DNA of 42,851 bases from Desulfacinum sp. (GCA_014359885.1 JACIYN010000040.1:1-42851), one strand, 5' to 3'; counted from the first letter of the stretch, positions 27,371 through 36,283 are shown. Program-made: numbers and translations. The notes: generated from the sequence alone by a model not told the origin.

Positions 27371-28792
27371 TTAATCCTTCAATCCTTCCAATCTCTTCCT
27401 TCCGCGCTCCAGGACGGCATCGTGGTCGTCGGGAACGGGCGCCGAGGAAAGCCGTTCCAGGGTGTAAGCCCGGAGACGCTCCAGCGCGAGGGGCTCCCCC
27501 TCCTCCCTCCACCTTTCCAGGCTCAAATGGGGCCAGATGGGGCTCTCGTAGCCCAGAGAGCGAAAGAGCCGGAAGGTCTCGCGGGATCCCAGGAAGTTGC
27601 CGCCCGGTCCCACCTCCCCAAGCTCCTCCAGCAACGTCGCCGTCTCGGCCGGCTCCACTCCTTCCGCCAGTTGCCGGGCCTGCCGAATCACCTCGTCCGC
27701 ATAGACCACCGTCATGGGGCAGAAGACCAGGGAGTCGAAATTTCCGCCCACAAAGGGCGCAAGACCGATCTTTCCCAGGCACGCCGTGAGGTGGTTCATC
27801 CACAGGCAACCGGCCGCCAGAAGATCGGGCCCCCAGCCCGGCCCGCTCCCCGAGGTTCCCGAATGGGGAATCCCGTAAAAGGCCATCATCTCGGCACAGG
27901 CCACATTGAGCAGCATGGTGTGCGGGGTGTAGAGGCTCACCATGGTCCGCATGTCGAACCCGGCCGGGAGCATGCCCAGGATGACGGGGGTGCCGGGTTT
28001 CATGGCCTGGGCGAGCACCAGCCCCGCCAAGAGTTCCGCGTTCAACATGGCCAGGGCGCTTCCCGGAGCGATGGGCACGGTGGCTCCGCCCATGCCGTAG
28101 CTGTTGTAGATGAGCGGAAGGCGCCGATTCACCGCAGCGGCCATCTTGCGGACCGTTTCGGCGTTGATCACCAGGGGCGAAATGGGGTTCACGTAGGGAA
28201 GAACCCAGGGGCGGGCCGCCAGGTCCCCGCAGGCCTCCTCCAAAAGATCCAGGACCGGCTCGAAGGAGGATTCGTCGGATACGAGCAGCACCAGGGGCTT
28301 TGTCGTGTTGGCGGCCATCTCCAAGGCCGCCGTGCGATCCGCCGCATGGGCCGGGAGATCCTGGAGAACACCCGGCGTGGATACCAGGTCGAACTGATCC
28401 AGTGCATTCCCGAGCCGGACACTCAGGCGCAGATGCTCCAGGGAAAAGGGATCCACCCGCCCTGAGCGAGGATCCTGGTAGTAGAGGTTGGTGACACCGA
28501 TGCCGAAGCGGGCGGGACGTCGGCCGGGACCGCCCACGGTGAACCGGAGCTCACCCCGGCGGTCATAGACGTCCACCGACTCGGGCGCCTGGTCCAGGGC
28601 CCAGGTCACCACCTCTTCGGGGATCAGGACGCGGACATCCTCCACCCGGCACCCGGCACGTTCGAGCAACGAACGCGCCGGAGTGTCGTCCACACGCACC
28701 CCGATGCGTCCCAGGACCTCCAGGGATTGCCGGTGCAGCTCCCGGCATTGGTCTTCGGTGAGGACCTGGATCTGCGGGCGAATTGGGTCCAT
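27371..28792 (-). CDS. MttB-superfamily methyltransferase lacking pyrrolysine
   Basis: A 473-residue MttB-superfamily protein in one uninterrupted frame ending in TAA. N- and C-terminal signatures match MttB (ILTEDQCRELHRQSLEVLGRIGV; ELGEVGPGGNFLGSRETFRL). At the Pyl region it reads FYGIPHSGTSGSGPGWGPDLLAAG, with no amber. Pyl-free homologues such as MtgB act on quaternary amines (glycine betaine, proline betaine, carnitine), so a quaternary amine substrate is inferred. As first gene behind the operator and promoter at 28814-28865, it shares regulation with mttB-mtbB-mtbC. Confidence 0.88.
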   Translation of the reverse strand: MDPIRPQIQVLTEDQCRELHRQSLEVLGRIGVRVDDTPARSLLERAGCRVEDVRVLIPEEVVTWALDQAPESVDVYDRRGELRFTVGGPGRRPARFGIGVTNLYYQDPRSGRVDPFSLEHLRLSVRLGNALDQFDLVSTPGVLQDLPAHAADRTAALEMAANTTKPLVLLVSDESSFEPVLDLLEEACGDLAARPWVLPYVNPISPLVINAETVRKMAAAVNRRLPLIYNSYGMGGATVPIAPGSALAMLNAELLAGLVLAQAMKPGTPVILGMLPAGFDMRTMVSLYTPHTMLLNVACAEMMAFYGIPHSGTSGSGPGWGPDLLAAGCLWMNHLTACLGKIGLAPFVGGNFDSLVFCPMTVVYADEVIRQARQLAEGVEPAETATLLEELGEVGPGGNFLGSRETFRLFRSLGYESPIWPHLSLERWREEGEPLALERLRAYTLERLSSAPVPDDHDAVLERGRKRLEGLKD

Positions 28793-28813
28793 GGCCTACT
28801 CCGTGGTTCCAGG

Positions 28814-28836
28814 GTAGTTGTCATGATCAGGACAAC
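28814..28836 (-). promoter_or_regulatory. Candidate TrmB-type operator at the methyltransferase operon
   Basis: The plus strand reads GTAGTTGTCATGATCAGGACAAC. Its core, 28817-28836, is a 20-bp dyad with 9 of 10 matched pairs. It touches the -10 box of the promoter and spans the likely transcription start. The same 23-bp sequence with only four differences lies upstream of trmB at 34133-34155. Assignment to the TrmB regulator is inference from this sharing. Confidence 0.7.
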
Positions 28837-28865
28837 ATCTAGCACCGGGATCTTTTTCGTGTCAA
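28836..28865 (-). promoter_or_regulatory. Promoter of the mttB2-mttB-mtbB-mtbC operon
   Basis: On the minus strand, TTGACA (28860-28865), an 18-bp spacer and TAGATG (28836-28841); shifting the -10 box by one base (CTAGAT) gives a 17-bp spacer. It is 44 bp upstream of the first gene, with the candidate operator immediately downstream, a repressor-type layout. Confidence 0.7.
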
Positions 28866-28969
28866 CGGAATCCGCAGGCCGGGGGTAGGGGGTAAGGGGT
28901 AAAGGGGCAAGGGGAATGGCGCAGAGCCGTAAACCGAGACAGCCGGTGGCCGAGACCCTACAGCGTGCC

Positions 28970-28990
28970 GGGCGGGGATGTACCCCGCCC
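28970..28990. repeat. GC-rich inverted repeat downstream of the ABC ATPase gene
   Basis: GGGCGGGG and CCCCGCCC are separated by ATGTA. It follows the ABC ATPase stop in that operon's direction and could pause polymerase, but there is no U-run. Next to it, 28884-28915 has GGGTAAGGGGTAAAGGGGCAAGGGG, a degenerate 7-bp repeat. Confidence 0.5.
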
Positions 28991-29048
28991 CGACACCCAG
29001 GCACAGCCCCTCCCCCCCTCATCCCAAAGGAATACGGGGCATCCCGGA

Positions 29049-29822
29049 TCAGTCGTGATTGGTGAGGATGTGGGCCAGGAACTGCCGGCTTCGCGCTTCC
29101 CTGGGGTTGGTGAAGATCTCTTCCGGAGGGCCCGATTCCACCCAGACCCCGCCGTCCATGATGAGCACCCGGTCGGCCACGTCCCGGGCAAAATGCATCT
29201 CATGGGTCACGGCGATGATGGTCATGCCTTCCGCAGCCAGGCGCTCCATCACGTCCACCACCTCTTTCACCAACTCGGGGTCCAGGGCCGAGGTGGGCTC
29301 GTCGAAGAGCATCACGTCCGGCTTCATGGCCAGGCTGCGGGCGATGGCCACCCGCTGCTGCTGGCCGCCCGACAGCCGGGACGGGTACTCGTCCCGCTTG
29401 TCGGTAAGGCCCACCCAAGCCAGGAGCTCCTCGGCGTAGGGGATGGCTTCCTTCTTGGATTGGCCCAGAACGGTCACCGGCCCTTCGATGATGTTTTCCA
29501 ACGCGGTCATGTGGGGGAAAAGGTTGAAGGACTGGAAGCACATGCCCACCCGCCGGCGGATTTCCAGGATCTTGGCGTTGTGCTCTTTGGTCTTCTTTCC
29601 CGCTCCGATGGTGATGTCCCCCACCCGGATGGTGCCGGCCGTGGGCTCTTCCAGGAAGTTGATGCAGCGAAGCAGCGTGCTTTTGCCGGACCCGGACGGG
29701 CCCAGGATGACCACCACTTCGCCCTTTTTCACCTCCAGGTCGATGCCGCGAAGAACGTGGAGATCTTCGCCGAAGACCTTATGCAGATTGGACACTTCCA
29801 CCATGGTGTCGTTTTTCATCAT
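29049..29822 (-). CDS. Polar amino acid-type ABC transporter ATPase
   Basis: A 257-residue ATPase of the GlnQ/HisP type that powers the adjacent permease. Visible motifs: Walker [11 protein letters not shown]-loop [14 protein letters not shown], signature [17 protein letters not shown], Walker [14 protein letters not shown], and the switch histidine in [16 protein letters not shown]. The start overlaps the permease stop (ATGATG; 29822 or 29819). It is last in the trmB-SBP-aminotransferase-permease-ATPase run. Substrate must be inferred from context: methylated amines, betaines or an amino acid. Confidence 0.93.
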   Translation of the reverse strand: MMKNDTMVEVSNLHKVFGEDLHVLRGIDLEVKKGEVVVILGPSGSGKSTLLRCINFLEEPTAGTIRVGDITIGAGKKTKEHNAKILEIRRRVGMCFQSFNLFPHMTALENIIEGPVTVLGQSKKEAIPYAEELLAWVGLTDKRDEYPSRLSGGQQQRVAIARSLAMKPDVMLFDEPTSALDPELVKEVVDVMERLAAEGMTIIAVTHEMHFARDVADRVLIMDGGVWVESGPPEEIFTNPREARSRQFLAHILTNHD

Positions 29823-30685
29823 CCGTTGGCCCCCCGGTCTCCCTTGGCCATGCGCGCCTCGATGTGTTCCTGAACCGTTTGCAGGATGATGCACAGGACC
29901 CAATAGATGAGCGCAGCCAGGATGAGCATCTCCAGGGACTGGAAGTAGCGTCGGCCCACCTTGATGGCCCGATAGCTCAGTTCCCACACCCCCATGAGCG
30001 AAACCAGGGAGGAATCCTTGATCATGGCGATGAATTCGTTGGAGATGGGAGGAATGATGACCCGAAGGGCCTGGGGGAAGATGATGCGGCGCATCATCTG
30101 GCTGTCGGTCATGCCCAGGGCCTTGGCGGCTTCCCGCTGGCCGATGCCGATGGATTCGATGCCGGCCCGAACCGTTTCGGTCATGTACGCGCCGTAACAG
30201 ACGCCCAGGGCCAGCACGCCCGCAGCGATGGCCGGAAGGGTGAACCAGGCCTGGGCCCCGTGGACCCCCATCTCTTCCAAGGACTTGCCGATCTGGGGCA
30301 GGGCCAGGTACCACATGTAGACTTGGACCAGCAGGGGCGTTCCGCGGATGAACGACACATAGGCCGTGGCGACGCTGTTGGCGATGGGGTTCCGCGACAG
30401 CCGGCCCAGGGCTCCGATCACAGACAGGATACAGGCCAGGGATATGGCCAGGAAGGACACCAGAAGCGTGTAGCCCATGCCCGCCATGATGAACCCGAAC
30501 CAGCGGGCCATGAAGGCGAAATCCAGGCCCAGCATGTACAGGAACCCGAAGAGCATCATCAGGAGGGTGAAGAGGGCCAAGGCGTTGTTTCGCCTGAAGC
30601 GCCTCTTGGCATCCGCCGTCTCCTTGAGAACGGCCAGCGCCTCGGGCGGGATCCCCGGGGCGCCCTTTGAGATCGTTTCATTCAT
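29819..30685 (-). CDS. Polar amino acid-type ABC transporter permease
   Basis: A 288-residue HisM/GlnP-type membrane subunit with about six to seven hydrophobic segments. The ATPase-coupling EAA loop is seen as [26 protein letters not shown], and the family stretch [20 protein letters not shown] is present. Only one permease gene is here, so it probably works as a homodimer. The start at 30685 is set by GGAGAACAGGGA; the open frame extends 38 residues further upstream without family similarity. It is followed with overlap by the ATPase gene. Confidence 0.92.
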   Translation of the reverse strand: MNETISKGAPGIPPEALAVLKETADAKRRFRRNNALALFTLLMMLFGFLYMLGLDFAFMARWFGFIMAGMGYTLLVSFLAISLACILSVIGALGRLSRNPIANSVATAYVSFIRGTPLLVQVYMWYLALPQIGKSLEEMGVHGAQAWFTLPAIAAGVLALGVCYGAYMTETVRAGIESIGIGQREAAKALGMTDSQMMRRIIFPQALRVIIPPISNEFIAMIKDSSLVSLMGVWELSYRAIKVGRRYFQSLEMLILAALIYWVLCIILQTVQEHIEARMAKGDRGANG

Positions 30686-30811
30686 TCCCTGTTCTCCACA
30701 CAAATCCCTTTCGCCCGCCGGTTGCCTCTCCTGTGCTGGCCGGGCCCACAGGCGACGGGCCCATGGTCTGTTCCGTTGCAACGCAGTCCATCGGGACATT
30801 GAAGAAGTCCG

Positions 30812-32140
30812 TCACGCGTAGACCACCTCTTTCAGGGCCTCTTCGAAGATCTCCAGGCACGTATCGATCTGTTCCGGCGTGACGGTGAGCGCCGGGGCAA
30901 AGCGGACCGTATTCATCCCGCATCCCAGAAGCAGGAGGCCCTTTTCGAAGGCGCGTCGCACCAGGGCGTTTCGCCAGTCCCCGGCCCGCTCCTTGGTCTC
31001 CCGATCCTTGACCAGCTCCACGCCCACCATGAGCCCCTTTCCGCGCACATCGCCCATGCACTCGTGGGATCGTTGGAGCGTCCGGAGGCCATCCAGCAAC
31101 CGTTCCCCTTGCAGCCGGGCGTTTTCCATGAGCCCCTCTTCCACCAAGTCCAGGGTAACGAGAGCGGCGGTGCACGACACCGGGTTGCCGCCGAAGGTGG
31201 AAGCGTGGGAGCCCGCCTCCCAGTCCATGATGTCGGCGCGCGCCACCATGGCGCCCAGGGGCAGACCGGAAGCGATTCCCTTGGCGAGAGCCATGATGTC
31301 CGGCACCACGCCGTAGTGCTCCATGGCGAACATCTTTCCCGTTCGGCCGATACCGGTCTGCACCTCGTCGGCCACGTAGAGGATGCCGTACTTGTGGGCG
31401 ATGTCGTAGAGCTTGCGGTGGAATTCGGGCGGCGGTACCACGTAGCCCCCCTCGCCCTGGATGGGCTCCACGAAAATCGCCGCCACTTCCTCAGGAGGCA
31501 TGGTGGTGCGAAAGAGGGTGTCTTCCACCCACTGGACGCACTGGATGTCGCACGCGGGGTAGGTGAGATTGTACGGGCACCGGTAACAATAGGCGTAGGG
31601 AATGTGGGTGATGCCGGGCACGAAGGGATTGTAGTGCTTTTTTTGGATGGTTTTGCTGGCGGTGAGCGAGAGGGCCCCCATGGTCCGCCCGTGGAAGGCC
31701 CCAAAAAAAGCGATGTTCAGCTCCCGCCGGGTGTGCCACCGGGCCAGCTTGAAGGCCGCCTCCACGGCCTCGGCCCCCGAGTTGCCGAAATAGACCCGGT
31801 AGGGCTCCTTGGGAGAAACGAGCGCGGCCAGTCTTTCGGCCAGCTCGATCTGGGGGGTGTAGTAGAAATCCGTCCCCGACATGTGGAGCAGCTTTTCGCT
31901 CTGCCGTCGGATGGCTTCCACCACCCGGGGATGGCAATGGCCGGTGGCGCACACGGCGATGCCGGACGTGAAGTCCAGGTACACGTTGCCGTCCACGTCT
32001 TCGATCCAAAGTCCGCGGCCCCGTTCCACCACCAGGGGATAGTCGCGGGTGTAGGACGGCGAGACCACCCGGGTGTCCCGCTCGATGTGCGCCTTGGCCT
32101 TGGGGCCCGGCGGAGGTGTCTTGATCAAGGGTCGTTCCAC
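30812..32140 (-). CDS. Class III PLP-dependent aminotransferase (GABA/acetylornithine type)
   Basis: A 442-residue fold-type I aminotransferase. It has DFTSGIAVCATGHCHPRVVEA, the cofactor-binding NSGAEAVEAAFKLAR and FHGRTMGALS, Walker-like VADEVQTGIGRTG, and the PLP lysine in LAKGIASGLPLGA. An insert with CYRCPYNLTYPACDIQC is typical of a GABA/acetylornithine subgroup found in archaea and anaerobes. The GTG start at 32140 follows AGGGAGGACATGGC. Its place inside the transporter operon suggests it acts on the imported compound, perhaps an omega-amino acid; the substrate is not known. Confidence 0.88.
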   Translation of the reverse strand: MERPLIKTPPPGPKAKAHIERDTRVVSPSYTRDYPLVVERGRGLWIEDVDGNVYLDFTSGIAVCATGHCHPRVVEAIRRQSEKLLHMSGTDFYYTPQIELAERLAALVSPKEPYRVYFGNSGAEAVEAAFKLARWHTRRELNIAFFGAFHGRTMGALSLTASKTIQKKHYNPFVPGITHIPYAYCYRCPYNLTYPACDIQCVQWVEDTLFRTTMPPEEVAAIFVEPIQGEGGYVVPPPEFHRKLYDIAHKYGILYVADEVQTGIGRTGKMFAMEHYGVVPDIMALAKGIASGLPLGAMVARADIMDWEAGSHASTFGGNPVSCTAALVTLDLVEEGLMENARLQGERLLDGLRTLQRSHECMGDVRGKGLMVGVELVKDRETKERAGDWRNALVRRAFEKGLLLLGCGMNTVRFAPALTVTPEQIDTCLEIFEEALKEVVYA

Positions 32141-32378
32141 GCCATGTCCTCCCTTTATCGCCCGCGGCGGACCCCCACGTGCCATGGGGGCTGCGAACCC
32201 GCCACGAACAAGTTTCCATCGCCTGGCCAAAGGGGCTTCCGGCAGGAAGCCGGCATGGGATTTGTCCTTCGGGGGATCGCGGGCGGGGCAAAAATCCCCC
32301 GCTATCCAACGAGTTCCTCTCCGTTCGCAGGGTCGGGCCTGACGCCCGTCCCTGCGCATCGCACGATGGGAACGCCTC

Positions 32379-33230
32379 CTACAGCTTGGGAATCAGGTCG
32401 GTATGGAAATACTTCATGGACAGATTCACCAGGGTTCCGTCGTCGTACATGGACCGGATGATTTCATTCAACTTGGCCAGAAAGGTCTCCTGGTTGGGAC
32501 GGCTCTTGTCCAGAGCGAAACAGAGGGGCTCGTAGTACGGCGGGTCCCCCAGCATCTTGATGGGACACCCGGAGCCGCAACCGGCCCGGATGGCTTCCGC
32601 CAGGGTCTGGCGCGAGGTGAAGACGGCATCCAAACGCACACCGTCACCCAGGGCCAGATCCTCGATGGCATTGGCATCCGTGGGGTAGGTGCGGATTTCG
32701 CCGGGCTCCCAGGTGGGAAAGACCACCTGCACATCCTCGATCTCCAGGTTGCGCTGCAGGTAGCGCTCGTTGGTGGTTTCGCCCGCCACGCCGATCGTCT
32801 TTCCCTCCAGATCCTCCAGGGTCTTGATGGTGGTGTTGTCCTTGTGGATCGCGAACTGGGCCGGGCTGCTGTAGTAGGGCATGGTGAACAGAAGAACCTG
32901 TTTGCGTTCCTTGGTGGGGGTCATGGACCCGACGGAAAGATCCCAACGCTTGCCCCACTTGCCGGCGGTGATGAGATCCCAATCGGGGGTGACGAAACGC
33001 ACCTTGACACCCAGGCGCCTGCCCACCTCCTTGGCCACTTCCACGTCGAAGCCTTCCAATTCGCCCTTGTCGTTCAAGTAGCTCTGGGGCGCGTAATTGG
33101 CATCGGTGGACACCACCAGTTCTCCCTTGGCCAGGATTTCCTCGAGAACCGTCTGGGCGGCCCCACACACGCCCGTCCACGCAAAGATCATGAAGACAGC
33201 CAGCACCAACCGACTCCACCTGCTCTGCAT
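32379..33230 (-). CDS. Extracellular solute-binding protein, family 3
   Basis: A 283-residue periplasmic binding protein that delivers ligand to the ABC permease. A signal peptide (SRLVLAVFMIFAWTGVCGAA) precedes the family-3 motifs: GELVVSTDANYAPQSYLNDKGELEGFDVEVAKEVG, LEDLEGKTIGVAGETTNERY, and a late CFALDKSRPNQETFLAKLNE. A disulfide could form in GCGSGC. It stops with TAG, one of the ordinary amber stops inside the Pyl island. It lies 102 bp after trmB and 238 bp before the aminotransferase, a gap with no gene seen. Confidence 0.92.
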   Translation of the reverse strand: MQSRWSRLVLAVFMIFAWTGVCGAAQTVLEEILAKGELVVSTDANYAPQSYLNDKGELEGFDVEVAKEVGRRLGVKVRFVTPDWDLITAGKWGKRWDLSVGSMTPTKERKQVLLFTMPYYSSPAQFAIHKDNTTIKTLEDLEGKTIGVAGETTNERYLQRNLEIEDVQVVFPTWEPGEIRTYPTDANAIEDLALGDGVRLDAVFTSRQTLAEAIRAGCGSGCPIKMLGDPPYYEPLCFALDKSRPNQETFLAKLNEIIRSMYDDGTLVNLSMKYFHTDLIPKL

Positions 33231-33332
33231 ACCCTTCTCCTTTCTCGTCTCCCCTGATTGTGTTTCCTCCGCACCCGAAGTCCTGAGAAAGCCCCGGTGC
33301 GCCCTGCCACCCCGAGTTCCCGTGCCGTCTTC

Positions 33333-34121
33333 TCACATGTCTTCGAGGATCTGCCGGTAGAGGCGGTCCTCGGCGTCCGTGAGCGGCTCCTTCAAGTGGT
33401 ACGTTTTGTACAGGAAGTAGTGGAAGAAGTCGTGTCGCAGGCTGTCCCGGCCCGCCAGCACGAACCACCGGTTCCGCCCCCAATTGATCACCGACTGGTC
33501 TTCGGCTCCCTCGAGAAAAAGCCCGCCAAGGATTTCGCGCCGATCCACCACCAGATCGAAGGAACGCCCCCCCAGCGTCCGGCGCACTTCCTCGTGCCGG
33601 GGGTGCACCACCTGGAATGCGAACCGCTCTTCCATGGGTTCCATGGCGATGTACTTGACGGGAACACCCCGCTGCTCGGCGCACCGCAAATCCGGGTTGA
33701 GCAGACGCCCTTCTTCGGGGTAGACCCGCACGTAGATCTCCTCACGTGCTTCGCGGACCATCTCCCGGGCCTTGGCCATGACCTGGTCGTAGCCCTTGAG
33801 AGTCCAGATGAAATCCTCGCCCGGTGCTCCCCGGGCCTCTTCCAGCAGGTGTTTGAGGCGCGTGAGATCGGCTTCGTAATCACGTTGCAGGCGTCGGAGC
33901 ATCTCGTCCGGAGGCAGGGGCACATAGAGGCCCTCGCGGCACTCGGCCACGAACCCCTTCTGCTTGAGGTTCCGCAACACGTCGTAGATGCGGGGCCTGG
34001 GAATGCCGGACAGGCGGCTCAGCTGGGATCCGTTCAGGGGGTTTTTCCGGAGCAGGGTCAGGTACGCCGTGACGGCATATTCCGACAATCCCAGAGTGGT
34101 CGGGTAGGGTGTCTTGGCCAT
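33333..34121 (-). CDS. TrmB-family transcriptional regulator
   Basis: A 262-residue regulator with an N-terminal winged helix-turn-helix (LGLSEYAVTAYLTLLRKNPLNGSQLSRLSGIPRPRIYDVLRNLKQKGFV), a short coiled helix, and a C-terminal ligand-sensing domain. This matches the TrmB family, which senses sugars and other small molecules in archaea and bacteria. It is first in the operon with the transporter and lies next to a candidate operator that recurs at the methyltransferase promoter. I infer control of the whole island by a methylated amine or related signal. The start follows AAAGGGGGGCC. Confidence 0.88.
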   Translation of the reverse strand: MAKTPYPTTLGLSEYAVTAYLTLLRKNPLNGSQLSRLSGIPRPRIYDVLRNLKQKGFVAECREGLYVPLPPDEMLRRLQRDYEADLTRLKHLLEEARGAPGEDFIWTLKGYDQVMAKAREMVREAREEIYVRVYPEEGRLLNPDLRCAEQRGVPVKYIAMEPMEERFAFQVVHPRHEEVRRTLGGRSFDLVVDRREILGGLFLEGAEDQSVINWGRNRWFVLAGRDSLRHDFFHYFLYKTYHLKEPLTDAEDRLYRQILEDM

Positions 34122-34132
34122 GGCCCCCCTTT

Positions 34133-34155
34133 GTAGTTGTCACCAGCAGGACACC
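34133..34155 (-). promoter_or_regulatory. Candidate TrmB-type operator upstream of trmB
   Basis: The plus strand reads GTAGTTGTCACCAGCAGGACACC, identical at 19 of 23 positions to the site at 28814-28836. It lies between the -10 box (34161-34166) and the trmB start, the same arrangement as at the other promoter. This suggests autoregulation. Confidence 0.7.
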
Positions 34156-34160
34156 TTCTG

Positions 34161-34189
34161 CTGATACCAGCCGACCGGCCGTTTGTCAA
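34161..34189 (-). promoter_or_regulatory. Promoter of the trmB-transporter operon
   Basis: On the minus strand, TTGACA (34184-34189), a 17-bp spacer and TATCAG (34161-34166), with the operator-like site 5 bp further on and trmB 40 bp downstream of the -10 box. Confidence 0.7.
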
Positions 34190-34311
34190 TGCCGGGCAAC
34201 CGCCCGGAAAGGCACACACCGGTCCTAGGAGCGGACGCCTACCGCTCCGACACTCCCCGCCAATCCCCCCAACTCGCTCCGAAAGGGGGGATTTTCCCCA
34301 TCCCTCTTTCC

Positions 34312-34346
34312 TCGTCACTCTTCACCCGTTACCCGTCCCTCGTCAC
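34312..34346. repeat. 7-bp tandem array overlapping the methyltransferase stop codon
   Basis: Plus strand: TCGTCAC, TCTTCAC, CCGTTAC, CCGTCCC, TCGTCAC. The last unit contains the stop codon of the leftward pterin methyltransferase gene, so on the coding strand the array starts with the stop itself. Confidence 0.75.
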
Positions 34347-35140
34347 AGGTCCAATCGGCCGGCGCGGTGGGCCTTCAGGTAGTCCATGCAGTAGTCGTCG
34401 CGGCCGGCCAGGGCTTCGGCGGCCACGATGTTGGCCATCATCCGTCGATCCAGGGGATTGACGATGGCCGCGTCCAGCCCGCGCGCGATGGCCATCACCA
34501 TGAAGGTCTGGTTGAGGAATTTCCGGTTGGGCAGGCCGAAGGAGATGTTGGAAAGCCCGCAGATGGTGTGGATGCCGTCGTATCCGCCCATGATCCGTTC
34601 CACGGCCTTGAGGAACTCCATGCCGAAGTCCTTGTTCACGGAAACGGGCTGGACCAGGGGATCCACGTAGATGTTTTCCGGCTTCACGTTGTTTTGAAGC
34701 AGTCCGTTGATGAGCTTGTCCGCGTTGGCCAGGCGGGCGTCCACCGTCTCCGGCATGCCTTCGTCGCTCATGCACAGGGCGATGACCTTGAAGTCCGTCC
34801 CTGCGATAAGGGGCATGAGCTTGTCGTAGCGGTCCTTTTCCAGGGAGATGGAATTGATCATGGGCGTGCCCCGGTGGACGGACAGGGCCTGTTCAATGGC
34901 TTCCGGGTCGGGGCTGTCGATGCAGCAAGGCGCGTCCACTTCCTGCTGCACGGTGGAAACGAGCCACTTCAGGTAGTCGCCCTCCTGGCCCACGAAGACT
35001 CCGGCATTCACGTCGATGTAGTGGGCTCCGGCTTCCCACTGGTTGCGGGCCACCTGTCGAATGGCCGCCTCGTCCCTGGCTTCGATCTGTTCGGAGATGG
35101 CTTTCCGGCTTGCGTTGATGAGTTCTCCCACGATGAGCAT
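34343..35140 (-). CDS. Pterin-binding methyltransferase (corrinoid protein:tetrahydrofolate type)
   Basis: A 265-residue TIM-barrel of the pterin-binding family (AcsE, MtrH, MtgA). Typical stretches are MLIVGELINASRK, GAHYIDVNAGVFVGQEGDYLKWL, CIDSPDPEAIEQAL, TPMINSISLE and THTICGLSNISFGLPNRKFLNQ. It most likely takes methyl from the methylated corrinoid protein and gives it to tetrahydrofolate, the bacterial counterpart of archaeal MtbA:CoM transfer. It follows pylB by 66 bp on the same strand, so it is probably made together with the Pyl genes. The direction of transfer is inferred from context. Confidence 0.88.
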   Translation of the reverse strand: MLIVGELINASRKAISEQIEARDEAAIRQVARNQWEAGAHYIDVNAGVFVGQEGDYLKWLVSTVQQEVDAPCCIDSPDPEAIEQALSVHRGTPMINSISLEKDRYDKLMPLIAGTDFKVIALCMSDEGMPETVDARLANADKLINGLLQNNVKPENIYVDPLVQPVSVNKDFGMEFLKAVERIMGGYDGIHTICGLSNISFGLPNRKFLNQTFMVMAIARGLDAAIVNPLDRRMMANIVAAEALAGRDDYCMDYLKAHRAGRLDL

Positions 35141-35206
35141 GATCTTCCCCCGTTTGTTTGCTGGGTTAACCGATGGTTTCCTTCACTGCCGCAGACGGGC
35201 GGCCGC

Positions 35207-36283
35207 TCAGGCGGCCCGGCGCCCGGCCATCCAGGAGCGGTAATCTTCCAGGGAGGCCGGTCGCAAGTCAAGGCCTGCCAGGCATTTCGCCACGGCTTGG
35301 ACCGTGCGCCGTTCCGTTTCGATGTCCAAGGAGCTGTGGGCCACCCCTGCCAGGCCCCGCCCGGGAGGCACGATGGAGGTCACCACGTTGGCTCCCGCCT
35401 GCAGCCGCGCCCCAAGGCCCGCCAGCCCCTCCACATCCAGGGAGGCCGGGATGAGACGGTCCGGAAAGAGAAGGCGCATGACCGCGATGAGAACCAGCTC
35501 CCTTTGCGGCGACGGGCGTGGTGCGGACTGAAGGGGAGTCCCCGGCTGGGGCACGAAGGTCATGACGCGTACCTGGTCGGCGTCCAGGGTCCGCATGGCT
35601 TCCAGGGAATCCAACAGGTCGTCGTCCGTTTCGCCCAAGCCGCATAAAATTCCTTCTTCGATCAAGAACCCTTCAGCCTTGGCCTCTTCCTTGGCCTGCA
35701 TCCGCACCTCGTAATCCTGCCCCACCCTGAGATCGCGAAACCGATCCCGGTTGTGGGTCTCCTGGTAGCAGGCATACCAGTCCGCCCCCGCCAGGGCCAG
35801 TGCCGCCAGAACCCACCGCGGGGCCACGCCCGGCGACACCATGACGGGTACTCCCGTGCGCTGGACCACGTCCGAGACAAGGCCGACCAGATCTTCCCAG
35901 CCGGTTCCGCCCGGGCGGTGGATCCGGGGATCCTCCCCCAGGGTGATGTCCAGAAGATGCACGCCCGATTGGGCCAGGCGCTCGCACACATCCAGGATCT
36001 CCTCGGGCGCCTTGCGATAGCGGGGAGCGTTGGGATTGGAGGCCCGGTACAGGCAGAACCGGCAGTTGTTCCGGCAATGGGTGCTGGTGTAGACGAAGCC
36101 GTAGAGGAAGATGGCGCGGCCGAAATGGAAATCCCGAACGTGGCGGGCCGCCTCGAAAAGGGCCTCCCTCTCCCCCTTTCCTTGCGGGTGAAGGAGGATT
36201 TTCAACTGATCCCGGCCCGGAAGGATCCCCTGCCGGGCTTGTTCCAGGATTTTATGGAACGACAAAGAATGGCGTCCACTCAT
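35207..36283 (-). CDS. pylB: Methylornithine synthase (radical SAM)
   Basis: PylB converts L-lysine to (3R)-3-methyl-D-ornithine, the first step of pyrrolysine synthesis, in the cytoplasm. The 358-residue product has the radical SAM cluster motif CxxxCxxC in STHCRNNCRFCLYRASN, typical of PylB rather than biotin synthase. Also seen are LLDITLGEDPRIH, CYQETHNRD, GILCGLGETDDDLL and TFVPQPGTP. The start at 36283 overlaps the pylD stop (ATGA), so translation is coupled. It ends in TGA. All enzymes of the pathway lie in this operon. Confidence 0.95.
   Translation of the reverse strand: MSGRHSLSFHKILEQARQGILPGRDQLKILLHPQGKGEREALFEAARHVRDFHFGRAIFLYGFVYTSTHCRNNCRFCLYRASNPNAPRYRKAPEEILDVCERLAQSGVHLLDITLGEDPRIHRPGGTGWEDLVGLVSDVVQRTGVPVMVSPGVAPRWVLAALALAGADWYACYQETHNRDRFRDLRVGQDYEVRMQAKEEAKAEGFLIEEGILCGLGETDDDLLDSLEAMRTLDADQVRVMTFVPQPGTPLQSAPRPSPQRELVLIAVMRLLFPDRLIPASLDVEGLAGLGARLQAGANVVTSIVPPGRGLAGVAHSSLDIETERRTVQAVAKCLAGLDLRPASLEDYRSWMAGRRAA

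Noticed and set aside
25897..27789. Plus-strand open frame of about 630 codons over mttB
   Set aside because: Antisense shadow, His/Gly/Arg-rich with no domain; the minus strand encodes MttB.
28970..28990. Rho-independent terminator after the ABC ATPase gene
   Set aside because: Strong stem, but no U-run on the strand that would need it.
35207..36283. Biotin synthase (BioB) or HydE
   Set aside because: Radical SAM relatives are similar, but the CRNNCRFCLYR motif and the ATGA-coupled pylC-pylD context identify PylB.
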